Positions 21,192 to 27,402 of a DNA stretch of 64,000 nt are shown here, piece after piece (positions within the stretch are counted from its first letter, which is position 1; each line of letters starts with the position of its first letter). Made by a program: the position numbers and the translations under genes. Source of the DNA: Trachythela sp. YZ-2020 (lineage: Eukaryota; Cnidaria; Anthozoa; Malacalcyonacea; Clavulariidae); the NCBI GenBank assembly GCA_016169945.1, contig JADLSH010000220.1, forward strand, positions 3,521,001-3,585,000. Reading direction: 5' to 3'. The notes beneath the pieces are model-generated. The model worked only from the letters and a program-made list of their open reading frames with translations. It searched no databases and had not been told where the DNA came from.

Positions 21192-21833
21192 TCAAACTAT
21201 TTCTAATTCTAACAAGGCACTCATGTTTACATGGAAGTCAATGTTAGTTGTAAGTTTAAACGATAAGGAATTAAATTTTTGAATTATTGGAGTTTTTGAT
21301 TTAATGTTGTCGTAAAATGAGGTGGTATCTAACAGTCCTTGCGTTGTGGTAACCGGTAACGATGCTATCACCTTACTTTGCTTACCGTCTGATCCAAAGT
21401 TTTGGAATGAGTTTACAACACTACATTCTATGTTTACAAATTTTAGTCCATGGTTAACATCGACATGGTTATCACTTGAGTACCAGATATCTTTTAACAT
21501 TGCGGTGTCAACCGGGAACCCTAACATAGGGCCTATGTTGTTGCCTAAGTTTAAAGCTTTTTCAGATTTTATAGAACATGTAGAATTTCGATGGTTTGCA
21601 ACAAGTTTGATGTCTTCATCTTTAAGTTTACTTTGGATATCGGTGAATGTCCAATACCCTTGGTCAAACACAAGGGTATCAGTCCCATGTGTAATTTTGT
21701 ACTGTTCTGGGATATTATGGAACTCCCAAAATATGGTTGCGGATTTAAGATACAGATTGGTTTTGTTAGTTTGAAATATATTCAAATTCACATTTTTGTT
21801 GTTGTTTGGTACGAATACAGTTAACTTTGACAT
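21192..21833 (-). CDS. Minor capsid (penton-like) protein candidate
   Basis: 213 residues from the ATG at 21833, chosen because it follows TTAAATAAA; the open frame extends 12 codons further but would cross the divergent start region. The pattern YWTFTDIQSKL, GPMLGF, then VNIEC and SKVIASLPV resembles the small jelly-roll protein family encoded next to integrase and capsid genes in other Polintons. It would form the five-fold vertices. Divergently arranged with the gene at 21856, only 22 bases away. Confidence 0.65.
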   Translation of the reverse strand: MSKLTVFVPNNNKNVNLNIFQTNKTNLYLKSATIFWEFHNIPEQYKITHGTDTLVFDQGYWTFTDIQSKLKDEDIKLVANHRNSTCSIKSEKALNLGNNIGPMLGFPVDTAMLKDIWYSSDNHVDVNHGLKFVNIECSVVNSFQNFGSDGKQSKVIASLPVTTTQGLLDTTSFYDNIKSKTPIIQKFNSLSFKLTTNIDFHVNMSALLELEIV

Positions 21834-21855
21834 TTTATTTAAGAGTATAAATAAA
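21834..21855. promoter_or_regulatory. 22-bp divergent start region
   Basis: The whole space between the ATGs of two divergent genes. It holds an AAATAAA-type block on each strand (TTTATTT on the left, TATAAATAAA on the right), each immediately preceding its ATG. Confidence 0.6.
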
Positions 21856-23235
21856 ATGGAAGCATTCAAAGAAAAATATCCATACGCAGATGTTACTAAG
21901 TTTATGTTTCAACCCGTAAAAACACTTGCAGGCAAGACTTTGTTTGTTAGGATAATGTATGTACATAACGGCAGAGCTTACGATATAAAAGCCAAGAGTT
22001 TTTCTTTTGGTTGGGCATTGGATTGGCAACCAAGAATTTGGAACACAAAGGGGGTTGAGCAAGGATTCACAAAAGGTCTCTTTGCAGGTAACCCTAGTAA
22101 TTTAAGTATTTTTGTAAATAATACTATGAGTTTTAACCCGATAGTCCCAGATCTCGTGGTGACCAAAAACATGTTAAAGTTTAACGACTACGCTGAGAAT
22201 CCATACCTCGCTGCTTGTTTGGCCGCTTTCATTGCAACTTATGTTTGTGGTATTAGTACCAGACATTTTCAGTCTGAAAATACATTTGTAGGTAACTTAG
22301 CAAGGTTCCATTTGTACTACCACATGAGAAGATTTCTTAGGTACCCTAGTAAGATGAGTAGATTTTTAAACCAAAGAATTAAAAATATAATTAATATTAA
22401 CATACCTGTTGTGTACGAGTGGTCAACAGAATTTCACCAAGGCCAAGAACAGTTAGGTACTTGGTTAGCAAAACAACCGCATGGTTGCGTTAGAAGGTAC
22501 AGAGCTGAGATTGGTAAATTTGGTCAGTCCGGTATTAGATATGAGAAACGCGGTGATAGAACTATTAGAAGTTTAGACGACTACAAAATGTTCATTGCGA
22601 CAGAGTCAACCGGATTAACACAAACCGGACAGTTATTATTCCAACAAAGTTTGGAGGCTTATGTGTACTGTGTACTCGGTGCACAGGCTAGTACCAGATG
22701 GGCCATCGTTGGTAAAGGTGCAAAGTCTTTACAAACACAAGAGGTTTTTAAGAAACTAGTTGAGGATACAATTATACAAGATGACCAAACTGTAACTATT
22801 TCTAACATGAGAAATGCCATAAAAGGTACTAATGTAATTTTAAACTTTGCAATTAGTCCCGGTGTAATTCTTATACCAAGCGATATGATAATTTTAAAAC
22901 AAAAAATACCAGGTTACAACAACATTTTAATGGTAGTTGGTGGTAATATGGTGTTTGGTCACAACGAACATATTAACAAAGATTTAGATTTAGTTGACAG
23001 CGATGATGCCACACCGGTTGTACCACCGAATACACCAGCGAAGCGGAGCGAAGCGACAACACCAACACCTACGACAGCGAAGCGGAGCGAAGCGACAGTG
23101 GCTACAAAACCAACACCAGATTTAAATTTAGTTTACCCAAGAGAAATACCGAGTACAAGTAGAACGCAAACACAAATACTATTAGCATTAACTGTGGTAA
23201 CTGGGTATATTATGAAGTTTTTCTTATTACCTTAA
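21856..23235 (+). CDS. Large Polinton structural-type protein, tail-anchored
   Basis: 459 residues from the ATG at 21856 (context TATAAATAAAATG); the upstream in-frame ATG at 21796 lies inside the divergent gene. Family not recognised. Residues 1-370 are globular with a hydrophobic LAACLAAFIATYVCGI segment at about 117-132. Residues 375-435 are a low-complexity P/T/A linker with two AKRSEAT repeats, encoded by two copies of an AGCGAAGCGGAGCGAAGCGA repeat. Residues 440-459 form a C-terminal membrane segment (ILLALTVVTGYIMKFFLLP). A virion or membrane role is inferred from its neighbours. Confidence 0.85.
   Translation: MEAFKEKYPYADVTKFMFQPVKTLAGKTLFVRIMYVHNGRAYDIKAKSFSFGWALDWQPRIWNTKGVEQGFTKGLFAGNPSNLSIFVNNTMSFNPIVPDLVVTKNMLKFNDYAENPYLAACLAAFIATYVCGISTRHFQSENTFVGNLARFHLYYHMRRFLRYPSKMSRFLNQRIKNIININIPVVYEWSTEFHQGQEQLGTWLAKQPHGCVRRYRAEIGKFGQSGIRYEKRGDRTIRSLDDYKMFIATESTGLTQTGQLLFQQSLEAYVYCVLGAQASTRWAIVGKGAKSLQTQEVFKKLVEDTIIQDDQTVTISNMRNAIKGTNVILNFAISPGVILIPSDMIILKQKIPGYNNILMVVGGNMVFGHNEHINKDLDLVDSDDATPVVPPNTPAKRSEATTPTPTTAKRSEATVATKPTPDLNLVYPREIPSTSRTQTQILLALTVVTGYIMKFFLLP
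23036..23098 (+). repeat. Two in-frame copies of a GCGAAGC-rich repeat
   Basis: AGCGAAGCGGAGCGAAGCGA at 23037 and 23076, separated by 19 bases, inside a gene. Shorter related tracts occur at 17918-17950 and in both terminal repeats. Confidence 0.75.
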
Positions 23236-23242
23236 ATAAAGT

Positions 23243-23545
23243 ATGAGTGATAACACAATAACAGATGATACCAAAGAAACAAATCCCGAGAGAAAAGATG
23301 CCTGTGAAAAACTAAGTGATTTGTCTAAAAATGCAAAGAAGAGGAGGTTACCAAAACCAAAACCAGATGCATGTGAAGCTTATACAGAAAATATACCTTA
23401 TTTTTTGTTGTTAAAAATACTAGGTCTTGTTTTAGGGGTAGCTACTTTGTGGAATTATTGTACAAGTAAAAATTGCACAACGACACCTCCGACAAAGGAA
23501 GACCCTGTAATGAAAAAACCAAATCTTGTAAATTTAGATGACTAA
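23243..23545 (+). CDS. Small single-pass membrane protein
   Basis: 100 residues. A charged N-terminal half with a basic patch (KKRRLPKPK at about 32-41), one membrane segment (FLLLKILGLVLGVATLW, about 54-70), then a short cysteine-containing and proline-rich tail. Its ATG lies 7 bases after the previous stop. Function unknown; a virion membrane role would fit the context. Confidence 0.75.
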   Translation: MSDNTITDDTKETNPERKDACEKLSDLSKNAKKRRLPKPKPDACEAYTENIPYFLLLKILGLVLGVATLWNYCTSKNCTTTPPTKEDPVMKKPNLVNLDD

Positions 23546-23551
23546 AATAAA

Positions 23552-23806
23552 ATGGGTTGTAAACCTAGTAAACTACAAATTCAACATAACGGTGATCTTT
23601 TTAACGAAGACATCGAAGTTCGTAAAAAATTTCTTACAGGTTTTCAAATGGCAAGACACTCCAAAGAAGGGTTAGAAGCTAACATACAGATTGCATTTGT
23701 TAAGTCTAGACTTAAGAAATATGAAAAAGTTGCACATACAATACAGACCCCTCAAATTGAGGACACCAACGAAACAAATATAAATAATAACCTAAGTAAT
23801 GATTAA
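23552..23806 (+). CDS. Putative N-myristoylated and palmitoylated small protein
   Basis: 84 residues starting MGCKPSK. Gly2 with Ser6 matches the eukaryotic N-myristoylation signal and Cys3 is placed for palmitoylation, as in MGCxxS kinases. The rest is helical and charged with no known domain. A lipid-anchored protein would attach to a membrane facing the cytosol or to a virion membrane. Modification is predicted, not shown. The end overlaps the next gene by 8 bases. Confidence 0.75.
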   Translation: MGCKPSKLQIQHNGDLFNEDIEVRKKFLTGFQMARHSKEGLEANIQIAFVKSRLKKYEKVAHTIQTPQIEDTNETNINNNLSND

Positions 23807-24062
23807 CATAATAATTAATGTTTTTGGAAATGACAAATGTATATGTGGTGGTTGTATGTATATTTGTCCCTTAGATCAAATTATCGAACATATCCAAGAC
23901 CAACACCCAAATGTAAATGGTGAGATTATATTTAAATGCATGGATTGTGAGTTTAAAACTTTAAATGATAACGAGTTTGACTCCCATGTATGTGGTGAAA
24001 GTTTATACTCATGTGGAAGTGAAGAAGTATGTTCGGATTGCGAGTGTTCAGATTGTGGCTAA
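23799..24062 (+). CDS. Cysteine-rich zinc-finger-like protein
   Basis: 87 residues. C-x-C-x2-C and a C...H-x5-H arrangement at about residues 14-35, a second CMDC...H-x-C set at about 47-64, and a C-terminal cysteine cluster (CSDCECSDC). It begins within the 3' end of the previous frame (ATGATTAA overlap), and its start lacks the usual AAATAAA leader, so translation may be coupled or the start may be different. Confidence 0.7.
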   Translation: MINIIINVFGNDKCICGGCMYICPLDQIIEHIQDQHPNVNGEIIFKCMDCEFKTLNDNEFDSHVCGESLYSCGSEEVCSDCECSDCG

Positions 24063-24075
24063 AAAAAAAATATAT

Positions 24076-24105
24076 TTTTCTAATCCTGTAACAAGGATTA
24101 GAAAA
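24076..24105. terminator. Shared hairpin between convergent genes
   Basis: 12-bp perfect stem TTTTCTAATCCT / AGGATTAGAAAA with a 6-base loop. It lies between the plus-strand stop at 24062 and the capsid stop at 24140. The arm is close to that at 31115-31144. Confidence 0.65.
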
Positions 24106-24139
24106 CTTTTTGCGTTATATTTTATTATTTTTTAAAAAT

Positions 24140-25357
24140 CTAAAACTCAATACTTTGTAGTTGCTTACCCATAATGTTTATCACACCATCGGAAACTATG
24201 AACACATAACATGTCAAGTCCTTTGTGGTAACCCTTTTCTTAATTTCCAAGAGTACACCATCTTGTGTGTTAAGAATCTTACGACCGATGCCAGCAGCTG
24301 TTTTGTCACAAACAGTTCTCATATCTACTACCAGTGCAAACTTGTTATTTGTGTAAAAGTTTGTTATGTTTAATGTGTCTGTGGGATAGTCCAAGAAGAA
24401 GTTCTCTGCAGATTTAAAAAGTTGATGTTCTTCGAGACCTTGGGAGTATAAGGAGTTTGGAACTCCTTCGATAGCTACTTTTACACCCGTTATGTTTGGA
24501 AACACGAAGTGCTCGGAGTCCACTGTGTCATCGCGAAACAAAAGTACAATGCCTCTCATTGACTTTCGTGGTACATTAATATTTAAATTTACTAATGTTG
24601 AACCTTTGGCCCATGTTTCCTTTTTCATCAACATCACTTGTTCGTAAATTAGTGATCTTCCAACATTGTATGAATTTAATGCTTGTTGGTACATCTCCTG
24701 AGATGTAATTGTCTCGTATTCAAAATGTAGGTCTTCGATAGTGTAACCAGCAACTTTCTCACCAGATTGTGCCTTCATAATTTCTGTTGCCGGTGGTAAT
24801 GTAATCTTGTACCTTATATTTGATTTCATACCGTATGAGGCATATAGTCCTTGGTCTCTCAAGATTTTACCAATTGGAATATGGACTTTGGTTTTGAAAA
24901 GCTCACCAAAATACTTATCAGCTTTTACACTTTTATCGCCAGTATCATCGCCACTCATTATTTTACGAGTGTTCTCGTTGGCAACTCCTTGCGAGATCAT
25001 ACACTCCCTTTTCTTTTCAGTTTCCCAAAGTGCTTTGTAAACCTCATAGTGGGACTCACCTGTGTTGTCATATACAACTTGTCCATCGACTGTTATTTCT
25101 AGACTTTTTTGTAGGAGAGCTGCAAGGTTGTTTAAAAACCAGGACTTGTCGTTTTTGCTTTTAAACGAACCTACAAGATATAGGGACCCAGGAACCAAAC
25201 AAACATTCTCATATAGTTTTGGAATGTTAATGTAAAGTTCTTGTCCCTCGGCGATCTCAGTTGGTGTTAGCGTAAACACATTTTGTTTTTTAGGTCCACG
25301 AATTTGCGAGTAAGTTATCTTATTATAACTTGGTAAAAGTTCATTAACTTTGTACAT
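24140..25357 (-). CDS. Major capsid protein candidate (double jelly roll)
   Basis: 405 residues, beta-rich throughout. A conserved-looking C-terminal half contains MRGIVLLFRDD, VKVAIEGVPNSLYSQG and FALVVDMRT blocks that I associate with Polinton capsid proteins; the length suits a PRD1-sized double jelly roll. It would form the pseudo-hexagonal capsomers. It is divergent from the small membrane protein at 25375 with 17 bases between ATGs. Identification rests on family resemblance and context, not on a structure search. Confidence 0.75.
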   Translation of the reverse strand: MYKVNELLPSYNKITYSQIRGPKKQNVFTLTPTEIAEGQELYINIPKLYENVCLVPGSLYLVGSFKSKNDKSWFLNNLAALLQKSLEITVDGQVVYDNTGESHYEVYKALWETEKKRECMISQGVANENTRKIMSGDDTGDKSVKADKYFGELFKTKVHIPIGKILRDQGLYASYGMKSNIRYKITLPPATEIMKAQSGEKVAGYTIEDLHFEYETITSQEMYQQALNSYNVGRSLIYEQVMLMKKETWAKGSTLVNLNINVPRKSMRGIVLLFRDDTVDSEHFVFPNITGVKVAIEGVPNSLYSQGLEEHQLFKSAENFFLDYPTDTLNITNFYTNNKFALVVDMRTVCDKTAAGIGRKILNTQDGVLLEIKKRVTTKDLTCYVFIVSDGVINIMGKQLQSIEF

Positions 25358-25374
25358 TATTTATTATATAATAA
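25358..25374. promoter_or_regulatory. 17-bp palindromic divergent start region
   Basis: The space between the capsid ATG and the ATG at 25375. It is nearly all A and T and contains the perfect palindrome TTTATTATATAATAAA, so each gene sees the same upstream sequence. Confidence 0.6.
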
Positions 25375-25611
25375 ATGGCTGGTGTATTTAAAGATTTACC
25401 AAAAGAGTTATACGACTCACTATTAATTGTGTTAGGGGCTGTCGCAGTCTCGTTCGTAAGTAAAAAATTAATGAAGGACAGTTTAAGTGTCCCAAGTACA
25501 ATGGAAGGCCTGTTGAAACTGGCAGCTGCGTTCGGTATCAGTACGAGTGTTATTAAGGTATTGGAAGCAAAGAAGATTCTACCAGATAACCCTTTCAAGG
25601 GTGACGACTAG
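25375..25611 (+). CDS. Small membrane protein
   Basis: 78 residues. A membrane segment at about 14-31 (YDSLLIVLGAVAVSFVSKK) and a second weakly hydrophobic stretch at about 44-58 (GLLKLAAAFGISTS). Family not recognised. It is paired divergently with the major capsid gene and followed 10 bases later by another membrane protein, suggesting capsid-associated membrane proteins. Confidence 0.75.
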   Translation: MAGVFKDLPKELYDSLLIVLGAVAVSFVSKKLMKDSLSVPSTMEGLLKLAAAFGISTSVIKVLEAKKILPDNPFKGDD

Positions 25612-25621
25612 TAAATAAATT

Positions 25622-26035
25622 ATGGCAACAACAATTGCGTTATCCGGGTTGTTTAATGCAATTGCATTTACAGGAACCGGTTACCTGTTTAGACTTTTAG
25701 ATCACAAAGGATACCAAACTGAGATTAAAAGACACAACATTGCAATGGAACATTTAACAGCATCGAAGAACAAATGGTATGAGAAACAAGCAAGTAACAA
25801 GGAGAAAATTACAGCAATGCGAAGACAACTTTTGGATGCAAATAGCGATATGAATTCTGTTAACAAGTCCTTGGAAGAGCTACAAAAGATTACCCATAAC
25901 AATATGGTGTTTACGACAAGACCACCTGTGTTAGAAGATTATTATAAACCATCCCGGGAGATGGAGGAGTACAAACATGTAACGGTTGGGGTTGTGGGAT
26001 TAGGTATTGGTTGGTTGTTAGCTGTTGTATTGTAG
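25622..26035 (+). CDS. Membrane protein with central coiled coil
   Basis: 137 residues. Hydrophobic ends (residues 6-24 and a clear C-terminal membrane segment at about 119-137, VTVGVVGLGIGWLLAVVL) flank a charged coiled-coil region (about 30-90). Predicted to sit in a membrane with the coil exposed. Start context GTAAATAAATTATG. Function unknown. Confidence 0.75.
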   Translation: MATTIALSGLFNAIAFTGTGYLFRLLDHKGYQTEIKRHNIAMEHLTASKNKWYEKQASNKEKITAMRRQLLDANSDMNSVNKSLEELQKITHNNMVFTTRPPVLEDYYKPSREMEEYKHVTVGVVGLGIGWLLAVVL

Positions 26036-26050
26036 AGTAAATGTAAATAA

Positions 26051-26078
26051 ATTTTATTTCCCATAAAGGAAATAAAAT
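26051..26078. terminator. Shared hairpin between convergent genes
   Basis: 11-bp perfect stem ATTTTATTTCC / GGAAATAAAAT with a 6-base loop, between the plus-strand stop at 26035 and the minus-strand stop at 26091. Confidence 0.6.
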
Positions 26079-26090
26079 ATGTGTTTAGTT

Positions 26091-26795
26091 TTAAAATAAC
26101 ATCTTTTTTAAAATTTCTATTTCAACCCTTAAATTATTAATTACCTCAAGTAAATTATTATTTTCTTTTTGTAAATCATCTACTATTTTTGCTTGTTCTT
26201 CCTCGCGTAATTTAATATTCTCTCTTCGTGTATCCCATGCTCGTAAACTTTTTGCTATATGTCTTGGGTCCTTAATTAAATTACGCTTTTCATCAAGACC
26301 AAAAGATAAAAGCTTTCTCTCGTTAGTTTCACACTTACATATGAAAGAGCACTTACATGGATTATCATCTCTTATACTTTCGACAAGTTCATTGGGTAAA
26401 AACTCATTTAAGGAGTTAGATGTTGTATAAGTTAGAGTTGGGATTCTTGATGGTCTTTTAAGTTCTTTTACCAAAACATCTAAAACCCAATCTTGAAAAT
26501 CTTCTAACAAAGGGTTGTTTAATCTGAGGGCATACTCCAACAAACCTCTCTTACTTATAAAAAGCTTGTCATTAACTCGCTGAATTCTAGGGGTACCGCT
26601 GCGGACCCCCAAGAACGCATGATACCTTTTCAAGTGTTTATCCCGAACATAGCGTAGTATTGATCTTTTAGGGTTTGTTTTTGACCCAAACTTCCCAACA
26701 TCCATGGCAGCAAACCAATACTTATTATCATGTTTTACAACTTCCAAGTTGCTTAAAATTTTACCGAATTTAATAGGGGGTTGTACTATTTCCAT
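26091..26795 (-). CDS. BRO-N domain protein
   Basis: 234 residues. The N-terminal about 110 residues match the BRO-N fold of large DNA viruses and phages: KYWFAAMDVGKFG, a RSILRYVRDKH helix, KLFISKRGLLEYALR and a FQDWVLDVLVKEL end. The middle has a CKCSFICKCE cysteine cluster, and the C-terminus is a leucine/asparagine coiled coil (about 195-234). BRO proteins bind nucleic acid and affect host or viral transcription in baculoviruses; the role here is unknown. No capsid or replication link. Probably an accessory gene gained by transfer among DNA viruses. Confidence 0.85.
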   Translation of the reverse strand: MEIVQPPIKFGKILSNLEVVKHDNKYWFAAMDVGKFGSKTNPKRSILRYVRDKHLKRYHAFLGVRSGTPRIQRVNDKLFISKRGLLEYALRLNNPLLEDFQDWVLDVLVKELKRPSRIPTLTYTTSNSLNEFLPNELVESIRDDNPCKCSFICKCETNERKLLSFGLDEKRNLIKDPRHIAKSLRAWDTRRENIKLREEEQAKIVDDLQKENNNLLEVINNLRVEIEILKKMLF

Positions 26796-26848
26796 TTTAG
26801 TTATCTTATAGCTTTGGTTTTTCTTTAAACCAATTCATAATGCAAAAA

Positions 26849-26878
26849 ATTTCATTTTCCAAATGAGGAAAATGAAAT
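26849..26878. repeat. Hairpin of the ATTTCATTTTC family, copy 1
   Basis: 12-bp perfect stem ATTTCATTTTCC / GGAAAATGAAAT, 6-base loop. The first of three related hairpins upstream of the polymerase gene, here lying 5' of the BRO gene. Confidence 0.7.
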
Positions 26879-26939
26879 GATAATATGAAAGTAACCACAA
26901 AAGCCGCAAAACCAAATGTTATTTAAATCCGAATGTATT

Positions 26940-26955
26940 GACTATTACAAGATGG
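26940..26955 (+). pseudogene. Scrap of a polymerase motif B region
   Basis: GACTATTACAAGATGG is identical to 30151-30166, the codons just before polymerase motif B. A GAATG precedes it in both places, separated here by a 4-base insertion. Probably residual polymerase sequence. Confidence 0.4.
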
Positions 26956-26991
26956 GACAAAAACCGGGAAGAGTATAATCACTAAAACTTA

Positions 26992-27365
26992 ATGAGGAAG
27001 ATGTTACCCCTTTATTACTGTAACGCAAAAAATTTCATTTTCTATAAAGAAAATGAAATGGTCCGAAATCCGAAAGCTATTATGAAACTGTGGCGAACTA
27101 TCGAGAACAGTCTGATGGCAAAGATGGCCGCCTTTCTCATCGAGAAGTCTGGTTGGGCAGTTAAAGAAATATTCAGTGTCAATATTAGAAGAAATACAAA
27201 AAGAAATGAGGAAGATGTTACCCCTTTATTACTGTAACGCAAAAAATTTCATTTTCTAAGAGAAAATGAAATGGTCCGAAAGCCGCATGACAATAAGTGT
27301 TTTATTTACGAAAGTGAAAGTGTAACCAAAACTTAACAAAATGAGGAAGATGTTACCCCTTTATT
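26992..27365 (+). repeat. Direct repeats and hairpins upstream of the polymerase
   Basis: An ATGAGGAAGATGTTACCCC block occurs at 26992, 27206 and 27341. The first two copies continue into ACTGTAACGCAAAAAATTTC and a 12-bp hairpin (27032-27059 and 27246-27272) followed by AAATGGTCCGAAA. The repeat unit is about 214 bp. It may mark a partial tandem duplication or a regulatory/replication region. Confidence 0.8.
27091..27186 (+). pseudogene. Fragment of a second polymerase N-terminus
   Basis: Translates to a segment with LIEKSGW flanked by AKMAAF and EIFSVNI, matching polymerase residues about 106-138 (AKMASF, LIEKSGW, QIFGVHI). It lies between two copies of the upstream direct repeat and is out of context, so it is a broken duplicate of the polymerase 5' end with clear divergence. 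Confidence 0.75.
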
Positions 27366-27402
27366 TACTAGGTGTGTATAGCATATATATATAAAAGAGA
27401 AT

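Noticed and set aside
18908..21774. Several long plus-strand ORFs across the integrase and minor capsid region
   Set aside because: Antisense shadows of well-supported minus-strand genes.
13892..25622. AAATAAA motifs as poly(A) signals only
   Set aside because: The motif also precedes divergently transcribed ATGs where no gene ends, so a purely 3'-end role does not explain it, though AATAAA may serve both.
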